From the NCBI RefSeq assembly GCF_001280085.1, contig NZ_LGED01000241.1, positions 28,572-92,571 of the forward strand: DNA of 64,000 bases, written 5' to 3'. The notes beneath the pieces were generated by a model. That model was not told the DNA's origin and searched no databases. It was given only the letters and a program-made list of their open reading frames with translations. Origin of the DNA: Saccharothrix sp. NRRL B-16348 (GTDB lineage Bacteria > Actinomycetota > Actinomycetes > Mycobacteriales > Pseudonocardiaceae). A program made the position numbers and the translations under genes. Position 1 is the stretch's first letter. Every line of letters begins with the position of its first letter. Shown one piece after another: positions 1 to 8,382 of this stretch.

Positions 1-1874
1 AGCGCGCCCGCCACCCGTGCCGCCAGGCCGAGCCTGACCGGGCCGTGCTCGCAGTCGACGACGACCGACGCCACCCGGTCGGCCGCCAGCAGGCCGGCCG
101 CGCGCAGGGCGTCGCGCATCGGGTCCCCGCCGGTGCCGGTGGCCGTCGCGCGGCCGTCGGTGAGCAGCACCAGCAGCGGTCGGCGGCGGGGGTCGCGGAC
201 GCGTTCGGTCTCCAGCACGCGGCGGGCGCGCAGCAGGCCGTCGGCCAGCGGGGTCCGGCCGCCGGTGCGCAGGGCGCGCAGCCGGGCCGCCGCGGCGTCC
301 ACCGAGTTCGTCGGCGGCAGGGCGGTGTGCGCCTCACGGCCGCGGAACGTCACCACGCCGACCTTGTCCCGCCGCTGGTAGGCGTCGCGGAGCAGGGAGA
401 TCACCGCGCCGCTGACCGCCGACATCCGCTGCCGGGCCGCCATCGAGCCGGACGCGTCGACCACGAACAGCACGAGGTTGCCCTCCTTGCCCTCCCGCAC
501 GGAGAGCCGCAGGTCCGCGCCGCGCAGCTCCAGGCCGGGACCGCGGCGGCCCCGGGCGGCCTGGTGGGGCGCGGCGGCGGCGAGCGTGCCGACTAGGTGC
601 AGGCCGGTGCCGTCCACAGTGGACGAACGGACCACCCGGCCGGTGCGGGCGCGGGCACGGGACCGCTTGCCCGGCGCGCCCTCGCCGACGCCCGGCACCT
701 CCAGCAGCCGGGCGCGGAACGCGGGTGCGGGCGCGTGGGACCGCTCGGTCGAACCGGCTCCCGGACCGTCCGGAGTGGACTCCGGCGGCTCGCCGGGCAG
801 CTCCGAGCCGCCGTCGTCGTCCGGGCCTTCGGGGTCGTCTTCAGGGCCGTCCTCGGGCTCCTGGGCGGCTTCCGCGCCCTGCTGGAGGGCGTCGTTCAGC
901 TGCTCCTCCTCCAGCCCCGGCTCGTCGAACGGGTCGCGGCGCTTGCGGTGCGGCAACGCCAGCCGCACGGCCGCCGCCACGTCCTCCTCGGCCACCTCGG
1001 CGGCGCCGCGCCAGGCGGCGTGCGCGGTCGCCGTGCGGGCCACCACGAGGTCCGCGCGCATCCCGTCCACCTCGAACGCGGCGCAGATCCCGGCGATGCG
1101 GCGCAGTTCCGCGTCCGGCAGCACCACGTCCGCGAGCCGGTCGCGTGCGGCGACGATCCGCCGGGCCAGGTCCTGGTCGGCCTCGGCCCACCGGGCGGCG
1201 AAACCCTCGGGGTCGGCCTCGTAGGCCAACCGCCGGCGGACGACCTCGGTGCGCGTCGGCACGTCCCGCGAGGCGCGGACCGCGACCGTGAGGCCGAAGC
1301 GGTCCAGCAGCTGCGGGCGCAGCTCGCCCTCCTCCGGGTTCATGGTGCCCACCAGCAGGAACGACGCGGCGTGCGACACGGACACGCCTTCGCGCTCGAC
1401 GTGCGCACGGCCCATGGCGGCGGCGTCGAGCAGCAGGTCCACGAGGTGGTCGTGCAGGAGGTTCACCTCGTCCACGTACAGCACGCCCCGGTGCGCGGCG
1501 GCCAGCAGACCGGGCTGGTAGGCGCGGACGCCCTCGGTCAACGCGCGCTCCAGGTCGAGCGAGCCGATCAGCCGGTCCTCGGTCGCGCCGACCGGCAGCT
1601 CGACCAGCCGGGCCGGCCGCCGATCCGCGCCGTGGCCGTGGGGCCCGTCGGGGCAGTCGGTCGGCGTGGCCGGGTCGCAGCCGAACCGGCAGCCCGGCAC
1701 CACGTCCAACTCGGGGAGCAGTGCGGCGAGGGCGCGGACCACGGTCGACTTCGCGGTGCCCTTCTCACCTCGGACGAGCACCCCGCCGATACTGGGGTGC
1801 ACGGCGTTGAGCAGCAGAGCAGTGCGGAGGTCGTCGTGGCCGACGACAGCGGAAAAGGGGAAACGCGCGCCCAT
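1..1874 (-). CDS. Magnesium/cobalt chelatase ChlI-ChlD type subunit (partial, 3' end off the window)
   Basis: AAA+ ATPase fused to a von Willebrand A domain, the arrangement of the small subunits of metal chelatases that insert Mg or Co into tetrapyrroles. Reading from ATG at 1874, 624 codons are open to the window edge. The start is followed by a Walker A motif GEKGTAKST at about residues 36-44. An acidic/Pro-rich linker follows, and a MIDAS motif DASGS lies near residue 473 in the VWA domain. The upstream cobalamin riboswitch makes cobalt insertion for B12 synthesis, working with a CobN-like large subunit, the likeliest role. A GAGGAAGGA ribosome-binding stretch precedes the start. The C-terminus is cut by the window edge; family members are usually about 650-700 residues, so little is missing. 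Confidence 0.9.
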   Translation of the reverse strand, partial: MGARFPFSAVVGHDDLRTALLLNAVHPSIGGVLVRGEKGTAKSTVVRALAALLPELDVVPGCRFGCDPATPTDCPDGPHGHGADRRPARLVELPVGATEDRLIGSLDLERALTEGVRAYQPGLLAAAHRGVLYVDEVNLLHDHLVDLLLDAAAMGRAHVEREGVSVSHAASFLLVGTMNPEEGELRPQLLDRFGLTVAVRASRDVPTRTEVVRRRLAYEADPEGFAARWAEADQDLARRIVAARDRLADVVLPDAELRRIAGICAAFEVDGMRADLVVARTATAHAAWRGAAEVAEEDVAAAVRLALPHRKRRDPFDEPGLEEEQLNDALQQGAEAAQEPEDGPEDDPEGPDDDGGSELPGEPPESTPDGPGAGSTERSHAPAPAFRARLLEVPGVGEGAPGKRSRARARTGRVVRSSTVDGTGLHLVGTLAAAAPHQAARGRRGPGLELRGADLRLSVREGKEGNLVLFVVDASGSMAARQRMSAVSGAVISLLRDAYQRRDKVGVVTFRGREAHTALPPTNSVDAAAARLRALRTGGRTPLADGLLRARRVLETERVRDPRRRPLLVLLTDGRATATGTGGDPMRDALRAAGLLAADRVASVVVDCEHGPVRLGLAARVAGA

Positions 1875-1914
1875 GCGGCGGTGTCCTTCCTCGGGTGTCC
1901 ACGCCCGTGTCCGG

Positions 1915-2095
1915 TCGATGAGTCGGGGGTCGAGTTCCTGACTCCCGGGCTCCTCGGTCCGGTCACAGTGGCGGGACCGTGCCGGATTCACACCGGCTTC
2001 CTCGCGCACCCCCTCAAGCCTGGGCATCGTCGCACTTCCCCCGGCGCGCTCCAAGTCCCGGGCGGGCGAGGACGATCACACCGGGCGGTTCTGGA
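1915..2095 (-). promoter_or_regulatory. Cobalamin (B12) riboswitch
   Basis: On the minus strand the leader of the chelatase gene contains the conserved aptamer core GAAGCCGGTGTGAATCCGGC (complement of 1981-2000), then GTCCCGCCACTGTGAC (about 1963-1979), then the B12 box AGTCAGGA followed by ACTCG (about 1934-1946). The outer limits are estimated. The ribosome-binding site and start lie about 55 bases past the box, so translational sequestration by adenosylcobalamin is the expected mechanism. The stretch from 2096 to 2359 upstream shows no gene and presumably holds the promoter. Confidence 0.92.
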
Positions 2096-2359
2096 CGAGG
2101 GCCGGACCCCGGATGCGGCCCGAGCAGACCGGCGAGTTCGACGCCGCACTGACCACGGCACGCCGGACGCCGCACCTCGACCAGTTGCGCGACACACTCC
2201 AGGCACGGCGGCGCGTCGCCCTGCTCACCCGGCAAGACCCGACGCACAAGACCAGATCCGCTCGCTTCCGCCGGAAGCCGTTACCGCAGCCGAGGTTTGA
2301 TCACCTACCTCCTGCTGACCAGCCAGGACCGTGTCGACGTGCTCGTCGTGACCTGGGTT

Positions 2360-2944
2360 TCATTCGACTGACGGTCCGGCAGACTCCGCGCCTCCGGCCA
2401 GCACGCCGCGCGCGACCGAGATCACGCCGGCCCGCACCCGCGCCACGTCCAGATCGCACCGGTCGACCATGTGCTGCAGCGTGTCCGCGCGCACCTGGGC
2501 GAGCAGGGCGTGTGCCAGGTACTCGGCATCCGCACCGGGGTTGACCTGGGCGATCAACGCGACCAGGCGCTGGTGCGTGAGCGTGGCGTCCGCGTCGCAC
2601 GCGATGCTGCGCGACGACACCCGCTCGAAGGCGATCACCAGCGGCAGGGCGGCGATCACGTGGTCGAACAGGGTCGCCACGAACGTGATCACCCTCTCGT
2701 CCGGCGGGACGTCGCCGGCCGCCAGCAACGCCTCGGCCTCGGCCCGCCACGACTCGGAGGTCTCGTCCACCACGGCCTGCACGAGGCCGTCACGGTCGCC
2801 GAAGCGGCGGAACACGGTGCCCTTGCCGACACCCGCGGCGGCCGCGACGTCGTCCATCGAGAACCCGTCCGGCCCGCGTTCGGCGATCAGGCGCGCCGCG
2901 GTGGCCAGGATCGCGGCACGGTTGCGCTCGGCGTCCTTCCGCAT
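2360..2944 (-). CDS. TetR/AcrR family transcriptional repressor
   Basis: 194 residues. The N-terminal helix-turn-helix is typical of TetR proteins (AAAAGVGKGTVFRRFGDRDG around residues 36-55). The remainder is a divergent helical ligand-binding domain. It is transcribed away from the zinc-type dehydrogenase at 3040, and the 95-base gap holds two palindromes that fit TetR operators. The expected role is a ligand-responsive repressor of itself and the oxidoreductase. The ligand cannot be told from sequence. Confidence 0.9.
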   Translation of the reverse strand: MRKDAERNRAAILATAARLIAERGPDGFSMDDVAAAAGVGKGTVFRRFGDRDGLVQAVVDETSESWRAEAEALLAAGDVPPDERVITFVATLFDHVIAALPLVIAFERVSSRSIACDADATLTHQRLVALIAQVNPGADAEYLAHALLAQVRADTLQHMVDRCDLDVARVRAGVISVARGVLAGGAESAGPSVE

Positions 2945-2960
2945 GCGGACCTCCTACGGC

Positions 2961-3019
2961 TTGACAAAAGCGGACCGTCAGTCCGTATGGTAGCGGAGGT
3001 GAAGCGGACCGTCGGTCCG
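2961..3019. promoter_or_regulatory. Promoter with two TetR-type operator palindromes
   Basis: A TTGACA at 2961-2966 and TATGGT at 2986-2991 form a plausible -35/-10 pair (19-base spacer) for the rightward gene. Between the boxes lies CGGACCGTCAGTCCG (2971-2985). Just downstream is the perfect copy CGGACCGTCGGTCCG (3005-3019). The two are near-identical palindromes 34 bases centre to centre, so repressor could both block polymerase entry and sit as two dimers on one face. Confidence 0.75.
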
Positions 3020-3039
3020 TTTGAGTTCCGGGAGGCGTT

Positions 3040-3939
3040 GTGCGAGCGGTGCGGTTCCACGAGTTCGGTGCGGCGGACGTGCTCGGCGTGGAGGAGGTGC
3101 CCGATCCGGTCGCGGGAGCGGGCCAGGTCCTGGTCCGCGTCACGGCGATCGGCGTCAACTACGGCGAGACGATCATCCGGTCGGGCACGGGCGCGCGGGT
3201 GGTGCCCTGGTACGACCTCGCGCCCGGCGCGCTCGGCGGCGAGGTGGTCGGGATCGGCCCGGACGGCAGGCGGCTGATCGGCTTCGCGCTCGGCGAGGGC
3301 TACGCCGAGCTGGCCCTGCTGCCCGAGGACGCGGCCGAGGTGCCCGACGGTCTGTCCGACCACGAGGCGCTGGCGCTGTTCCTCCAGGGCACGACGGCGG
3401 TCGCCGCGGCGGACGCGGTCCGGCTCGCCGCCGGCGAACGGGTGCTGGTCGAGGCGGCGGCCGGCGGTGTCGGCAGCCTGCTCGTGCAGGTGGCGGCACG
3501 GGCGGGCGCGACGGTCGTGGCCGCCGCACGGGGCGCGCGGAAGCTGGCGCTGGCCCGTGAGCTGGGCGCGCACGAGGTCGTGGACTACGGCGAGCCGGAC
3601 TGGCCGACCGGGGTCGAGCCGGTCGACGTGGTGTTCTCCTCGGTCGGCGGCGCGGTGGCGCGGCAGTCGTTCGAGCTGTTGCGCGACGGGGGCGGCAGGC
3701 TGGCCGTGTTCGGCTTCGCGAGCGGCGAGCCGCTGGACGTGACCGCGTCCGACGTGTTCCGCAAGGGCGTCGCGGTGCTCGGGTTCGGCAACCCCATGAC
3801 CCCGGACACCGTGCGGCGGGCGTTCACCCTCGGGCTGCGCCCGGTGCTGGGCGAGGCGCTGCCGCTGGCCGAGGCCGCCCGCGCCCACGAACTGCTGGAG
3901 AGCCGGGCCACCACCGGCAAGGTCGTGCTGGTCCCCTAG
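3040..3939 (+). CDS. Quinone oxidoreductase-like MDR family dehydrogenase
   Basis: 299 residues from a GTG start with GGAGG four bases upstream. Medium-chain dehydrogenase/reductase fold: an N-terminal GroES-like part (GEVVGIGPDG near residue 68), then a Rossmann nucleotide-binding part with AAAGGVGSLLVQVA near residue 140. It lacks the structural zinc cysteine cluster, so it belongs with the NADPH:quinone reductase (QOR-like) branch. The expected reaction is NAD(P)H-dependent reduction of quinones or enones in the cytoplasm. It is divergent from the TetR gene and probably induced by the same electrophilic ligand. Confidence 0.88.
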   Translation: MRAVRFHEFGAADVLGVEEVPDPVAGAGQVLVRVTAIGVNYGETIIRSGTGARVVPWYDLAPGALGGEVVGIGPDGRRLIGFALGEGYAELALLPEDAAEVPDGLSDHEALALFLQGTTAVAAADAVRLAAGERVLVEAAAGGVGSLLVQVAARAGATVVAAARGARKLALARELGAHEVVDYGEPDWPTGVEPVDVVFSSVGGAVARQSFELLRDGGGRLAVFGFASGEPLDVTASDVFRKGVAVLGFGNPMTPDTVRRAFTLGLRPVLGEALPLAEAARAHELLESRATTGKVVLVP

Positions 3940-3949
3940 CAACCGGCAG

Positions 3950-5113
3950 TCACGGCACCAGCTCGACCTCCACGCTCAACGGCGCGCGGAACGACAGCAG
4001 GCCCAGCATCGGCGGCGGCTCGGTCGAGGCCAGGCGCAGTTCCGGGAACCGCCGCGCGGTCTCCCGCAGCACCACCTCCGCCTCCAGCCGGGCCAGCCCG
4101 GCGCCGAGGCAGAAGTGCCTGCCGAAGCCGAACGCGAGGTGCTTGCGGGCGTTGGGCCGGGCCGGGCAGAAGCGCTCGGGCTCGGCGAAGACGTCCGGGT
4201 CCGAGCCGCTGCCCGCGAGCATGAGCAGCAGCGGCTCGCCCGCCGGCACGTCCACTCCGGAGAGGGTGACCGGCTCGGCCGTGATCCGCCGCCACGTGCT
4301 CACCGGCGGATCACGCCGCAGCACCTCTTCCACGCACGCGGCGGCCACACCCGGCTCGGTCAGGCGCGACCACAGGCCGTCCTGCCGCAGGACCGCGTAG
4401 AACGCCGCGGACAGCAGCTGGGTGGTCGTCTCCTGGCCCGCGATCAGCAGGAAGTAGCACAGCCCGGCCGCGTCCCGGATCGGCACGCCCTGCGCGCGCA
4501 ACGCGCCGAACAGGTCGTCGCCCGCCGGGTCGGCGGCCTTGATCCGGGAGGTCAGCCACTGGTGGAACGCGGCGGCGGGCCGGGCCAGCTCGTGCTGCCG
4601 CGCCACCGTGACGTCACCCCAGAACAGCTCCAACGACGCCGTGCTCCACACCTTGAGCGCCTCGACGTCCACGTCGCGGATGCCCATGACCTCCAGCAGC
4701 ACGATCGCGGGCAGGTCGCGGGCCAGCGCCGGGTGCAGGTCGGCGCGCCCGTCGAGCCGGTCCAGCCGCTCCGCCGCCAGCTCCGCGATCCGCGGCCCCA
4801 TCGCCGCCACCCTGGCCGGCGTGAGGAACCGGGCCACCAGCCGGCGCAGCGCGGCGTGCGTGTCGGTGCCGTTGTTGGCCAACGTCGGCGGCAGCGAGAA
4901 CCCGGCCCGCGCCAGCACCCGCAGCACCGGGCGCGGTATCCCGGTCACCGCGGTCAACGCGTTGTCGGGGTGGAAGCGGCGCGGGTCGGCCAGCACCGCG
5001 CGCACGTCGTCGTAGCGGCTGACCAGCCACATGCCGGTGCGCTCGTCGCGGTGGACCGGCGCGTTCTCCCGCAACGAGCGCAGATCGGCAGGCTCCGGCT
5101 GGAAGAGGTCCAC
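3950..5113 (-). CDS. Cytochrome P450
   Basis: 387 residues from a GTG start. Signature motifs are all present: I-helix AGQETTT, the ExxR helix EEVLRR, and the heme loop FGFGRHFCLGAG with the axial cysteine. The size is that of soluble bacterial class I P450s, which need a ferredoxin and reductase; neither is encoded nearby. It is divergent from the BioF-like gene with only 36 bases between start codons and no obvious Shine-Dalgarno, so the transcript may be leaderless. The substrate is unknown; a BioI-like role in making pimeloyl precursors is a speculative reading of the neighbourhood. Confidence 0.93.
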   Translation of the reverse strand: MDLFQPEPADLRSLRENAPVHRDERTGMWLVSRYDDVRAVLADPRRFHPDNALTAVTGIPRPVLRVLARAGFSLPPTLANNGTDTHAALRRLVARFLTPARVAAMGPRIAELAAERLDRLDGRADLHPALARDLPAIVLLEVMGIRDVDVEALKVWSTASLELFWGDVTVARQHELARPAAAFHQWLTSRIKAADPAGDDLFGALRAQGVPIRDAAGLCYFLLIAGQETTTQLLSAAFYAVLRQDGLWSRLTEPGVAAACVEEVLRRDPPVSTWRRITAEPVTLSGVDVPAGEPLLLMLAGSGSDPDVFAEPERFCPARPNARKHLAFGFGRHFCLGAGLARLEAEVVLRETARRFPELRLASTEPPPMLGLLSFRAPLSVEVELVP

Positions 5114-5149
5114 GCCGGCACCGTAGCCGTCGGATGCGACACTGCCGGC

Positions 5150-6328
5150 GTGAGTGTGCGCACAGGTGACTCGGTGTTCGACTGGATCGACACGCGTGCC
5201 GAGGCTCGCGCGAAAGCCGGTCTGGCCCGCCGGATCCGACCACGGCCGGCGGACTCGACGAACCTCGACCTGGCGTCGAACGACTACCTCGGCCTGGCCC
5301 GGGACAAGCGGGTGACGGGCGCCGCCGCGGCGGCCACGCTCCGCTGGGGCGCGGGCTCGACCGGGTCGCGGCTGGTCACCGGCTCCACCGAGCTGCACAC
5401 CGAGCTGGAGTACGAGCTGGCGAACTTCTGCGGCGCGCAGTCCGCGCTGGTGTTCTCCTCGGGCTACGCGGCGAACCTGGGGGCGCTGACCGCGCTGTCC
5501 GGTCCCGGCACCGCGATCGTCGCCGACCAGCACATCCACGCCTCCCTGATCGACGGCACCCGGCTGTCCAAAGCGGACGTCGTGGTCGCCGGGCACTGCG
5601 ACGTCGAGCAGGTCACGCACGCCCTGGCCACGCGCGGCAAGCGGCGGGCGCTGGTGGTGACCGACTCGGTGTTCTCCGTCGACGGCGACCTCGCGCCGCT
5701 GGCCGCGCTGGCCGCCGCCTGCCGCGAGCACGACGCGGCGCTGGTCGTGGACGACGCGCACGGCCTCGGCGTCGTCGGCGACGGCGGACGTGGCGCGGTG
5801 CACGCGGCGGGCCTGGCCAAGGCGCCCGACGTGGTGACCACGGTGACGCTGTCCAAGTCGCTCGGCGCGCAGGGCGGCGCGGTGCTCGGGCCGAGCCGGG
5901 TGATCAAGCACCTGATCGACACCGCGCGCACGTTCATCTTCGACACCGGGCTCGCGCCGGCCAGCGCGGCGGCGTCGCTGGCCGCGTTGAAGGTGCTGCG
6001 GGAAGAGCCGGAACGGCCCGCGCGGGCACTGGAAGTGGCTCAGGACCTGGCGTTCCGGCTGAAGGAGGCGGGCCTGCGGGTCAGCACGCCGACCGCGGCC
6101 GTGGTGTCCGTGCAGGCGCCGTCGCCGGAGGCGGCGTTCGACTGGGCCGAGGCGTGCCGCGCGCAGGGCGTGGTCGTCGGCTGCTTCCGGCCGCCGTCGG
6201 TGCCCGACCGGATCTCCCGGCTCCGCCTGACCGCACGGGCCGACCTGTCCGAGGGCGAGATCGAGCGGGCCGTGCGGGTGATCACGGAGACCGGCGCATC
6301 CGCAGGTGCGGTATCCCGTCCTCGATGA
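5150..6328 (+). CDS. bioF: 8-amino-7-oxononanoate synthase-like PLP enzyme
   Basis: 392 residues, alpha-oxoamine synthase family. Visible motifs: the substrate-end NDYLGLA, GSTGSRLVTG, the PLP-ring aspartate/histidine segment DDAHGLGVVG, and TLSKSLGAQGG, whose Lys forms the Schiff base. BioF condenses pimeloyl-CoA/ACP with L-alanine in biotin synthesis; family members of similar length also make other alpha-aminoketones. No bioA, bioD or bioB is in the window, so the biotin role is probable rather than proven. A second GTG two codons downstream is an alternative start. The 3' end overlaps the convergent GNAT gene by 47 bases. Confidence 0.85.
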   Translation: MSVRTGDSVFDWIDTRAEARAKAGLARRIRPRPADSTNLDLASNDYLGLARDKRVTGAAAAATLRWGAGSTGSRLVTGSTELHTELEYELANFCGAQSALVFSSGYAANLGALTALSGPGTAIVADQHIHASLIDGTRLSKADVVVAGHCDVEQVTHALATRGKRRALVVTDSVFSVDGDLAPLAALAAACREHDAALVVDDAHGLGVVGDGGRGAVHAAGLAKAPDVVTTVTLSKSLGAQGGAVLGPSRVIKHLIDTARTFIFDTGLAPASAAASLAALKVLREEPERPARALEVAQDLAFRLKEAGLRVSTPTAAVVSVQAPSPEAAFDWAEACRAQGVVVGCFRPPSVPDRISRLRLTARADLSEGEIERAVRVITETGASAGAVSRPR

Positions 6329-6740
6329 ACTCCGCGCCCTGCGGCTCGAAGCCGAACGACGCGTAGAAGTCGGCCACGTAGGTCTGCGCGTCCAGCACGC
6401 AGGCCACCTGGCCGATCTCGGCCAGCACCGCCTCCATCAGCCGACGGCTGTAGCCGCGACCGCGGGCGGGACGGGCCGTGCAGACCCGGCCGACGCGGAA
6501 CGTGCCGTCGGGCTCCTCCAGCAACCGCAGGTAGGCCTGCGGCCCGGAGAGACTGTCGGCCTCCAGCCAGAAGTGCCGGGTGCCCGGTTCCAGGTCACGC
6601 CCGTCCAGGTCCGGGTAGGCGCAGTTCTGCTCCACCACGAACACGTCGGAGCGCAGCTTGAGCACGGCGTAGAGCTGGTCGGGGGTCAGGTCGGCCGACC
6701 ACTGCCGGCGCAGCGTCGCCGGGTACGGGTGTGAACGCAC
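6282..6740 (-). CDS. ElaA-like GNAT N-acetyltransferase
   Basis: 152 residues. Acetyl-CoA-dependent GNAT fold with the pyrophosphate-binding segment RPARGRGYSRRLMEA (R-G-x-G-like) near residue 90. The N-terminal signature LRSDVFVVEQNCAYPDLDGRD is typical of the ElaA subfamily. The acceptor is not known for this family. It converges on and overlaps the end of the BioF-like gene. Confidence 0.88.
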   Translation of the reverse strand: MRSHPYPATLRRQWSADLTPDQLYAVLKLRSDVFVVEQNCAYPDLDGRDLEPGTRHFWLEADSLSGPQAYLRLLEEPDGTFRVGRVCTARPARGRGYSRRLMEAVLAEIGQVACVLDAQTYVADFYASFGFEPQGAEFIEDGIPHLRMRRSP

Positions 6741-6803
6741 CCCACCGTGGTACCACAGCCACCGATCCGGTCCGGGCGGCGAGGCTCGAATCCGGCGCCC
6801 GGC

Positions 6804-7523
6804 TCAGAGCTGGTTTTGGTAGCGGCTCAGTCGCGTGTAGACGCCCGGTTGGCCGGGCCGGGCGCAGCCGCGGCCGTAGGACACGACGCCGACCAGCTCG
6901 CCCGCCACGGTGAGCGGTCCGCCGGAATCGCCCTCGCAGGCGTCCTTGCCGCCCTCCGGGTAGCCCGCGCACAGCATCGCGCCCGGCCGGTAGTCGGGCA
7001 CCTCGGCGGCGCACTCGGCGTCACCGCGGATCGGCACGTCGACCTCGCGCAGCCGTCGGCTCGGCGCGCTCAGCTCGCCGGTCCGGCCCCAGCCGGAGAC
7101 CGTGGCCAGCCCCGACGTGGCGGCCCCGATCCGGATCGGCCGGTACGGCAGCGGGGCGGCGAGGGTGAGGGTGGCCACGTCGTCGCCCGCGGACACCTCG
7201 GTGAACGCGGGGTGCCGCCAGAGCGCGGCGACCCCCACCGCCCGGCCCTCCGCGGTGTCGAGGTCGGCTCGGCCGGCGACGACGGTCAGGTCGGCGGGCA
7301 GCCGGTCGCGGACGCCGAGCGCGGTGCGCGCACGCGTGCAGTGCGCGGCGGTGACCACCTTGTCCGGTGCGACCAGCGCGCCGCCGCAGAAGAACTGCCC
7401 GCCGTCGAACAGCGCCACGGCCCACGGCGTCACGGGCGCCTCCCGCCCGCCGACGATCGCGTCCGCGGGCAGCGCGGACAGGACCAGCACGAGAACGGCG
7501 AAGACCGGCGCGCTGATGCGCAT
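6804..7523 (-). CDS. Secreted trypsin-like serine protease (S1)
   Basis: About 239 residues from ATG at 7523, preferred over an in-frame codon 12 codons upstream because AGAGG lies 6 bases before it and the protein then begins with a clean signal peptide. A very short or absent propeptide leads to the mature N-terminus IVGG. The catalytic triad is visible: AAHC (His), DDVATL (Asp) and GDSGGP (Ser); DACEGDSGG gives an Asp in the S1 pocket position, predicting trypsin-like Arg/Lys specificity. Exported by Sec. It is paralogous to the protease at 8383, with the LysE-type gene between them. Confidence 0.93.
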   Translation of the reverse strand: MRISAPVFAVLVLVLSALPADAIVGGREAPVTPWAVALFDGGQFFCGGALVAPDKVVTAAHCTRARTALGVRDRLPADLTVVAGRADLDTAEGRAVGVAALWRHPAFTEVSAGDDVATLTLAAPLPYRPIRIGAATSGLATVSGWGRTGELSAPSRRLREVDVPIRGDAECAAEVPDYRPGAMLCAGYPEGGKDACEGDSGGPLTVAGELVGVVSYGRGCARPGQPGVYTRLSRYQNQL

Positions 7524-7699
7524 GGAGCACCTCTCTACGTCATGTGGCCGAACGGGCACCGACGGTAGCGGAACGGCGCGACGGGCGTGACCGGGGTATG
7601 AGATCCGGAAAATCTGTTGTTAGAGTGCTGTAGCGCCGAAGATTCGACGGCCAGTGAGACAGATCACGGCGGTCTGTCCGGAATGTGAGGGAGGTTTCC

Positions 7700-8308
7700 A
7701 TGCACCTGGACTTCGCCCAGCTGCCGGCGTTCCTGATCGCCTGCGCGGTGGTCGTGCTGACGCCCGGCGTGGACGCCTTCCTCCTGCTGCGCACCTCGAT
7801 GAGGTCCGGCACCCGGGCCGGGCTGCTGGCGCTGGCGGGCATCCACACCGCGGCGTTCGCGCAGGTCGCGTTGGTGATCTCCGGCCTCGGCGTGGTGATC
7901 GCCCGCTACCCCGCCGTGCTGACCGGGCTGCGCTGGATCGGCGCGGCGTACCTGCTCTACCTGGCCGTGACGATCACCCGCGGGCTGCTGCGGCGTTCGG
8001 GCGGCGAGGTGGTGGCGGTCGCGCCGCCCCGACCGTTCCGGCAGGGGTTCCTGACCAACATCACCAACCCGAAGATGCTGCTGTTCTCGCTGGCGTTCCT
8101 GCCGCAGTTCATCGGCACGGGCGACCCGGCGTGGCAGCTCGGGATGCTCGCCGCCGTGTTCCTCGGGCTGGCCGCGCTGTGGGAGCTGACCATCGTGGTG
8201 GCGGCGGCGCGCGTGGCCGGCTCGCTGCGACGTCCCGGCGTGACCACGGCGCTGGACGCGGTGTGCGCGGCGGTGTTCCTCACCATGTCGATCGGGCTCG
8301 TGCTCTAG
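7700..8308 (+). CDS. LysE/RhtB family amino-acid exporter
   Basis: 202 residues from ATG at 7700 (GGGAGG 7 bases upstream). About six hydrophobic segments and the family hallmark near the N-terminus, VVVLTPGVDAFLLLRTS, and TNITNPKMLLFSLAFLPQF in the middle. The family exports amino acids or related metabolites across the cytoplasmic membrane using the proton gradient. It is flanked by two secreted trypsin-like proteases on the opposite strand, so a link to peptide-derived amino-acid overflow is conceivable but not shown. Confidence 0.9.
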   Translation: MHLDFAQLPAFLIACAVVVLTPGVDAFLLLRTSMRSGTRAGLLALAGIHTAAFAQVALVISGLGVVIARYPAVLTGLRWIGAAYLLYLAVTITRGLLRRSGGEVVAVAPPRPFRQGFLTNITNPKMLLFSLAFLPQFIGTGDPAWQLGMLAAVFLGLAALWELTIVVAAARVAGSLRRPGVTTALDAVCAAVFLTMSIGLVL

Positions 8309-8330
8309 ATCGACGTCCCGAGCCCGGCTT

Positions 8331-8357
8331 GCGGACCCCCGAGGCCCGGGGGTCCGC
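8331..8357. terminator. Bidirectional hairpin terminator
   Basis: GCGGACCCCCG (8331-8341) pairs perfectly with CGGGGGTCCGC (8347-8357), an 11-bp GC stem with a 5-base loop. It lies between the stops of the convergent exporter and protease genes. There is no T tract, as is usual in this group. Confidence 0.8.
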
Positions 8358-8382
8358 ACGCCGCCCCGTCACGTCCGCCCGG

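Noticed and set aside
597..2300. Long plus-strand ORF opposite the chelatase
   Set aside because: Arg/Gly/Val-rich antisense shadow of the minus-strand chelatase and its riboswitch; no domain and no ribosome-binding site.
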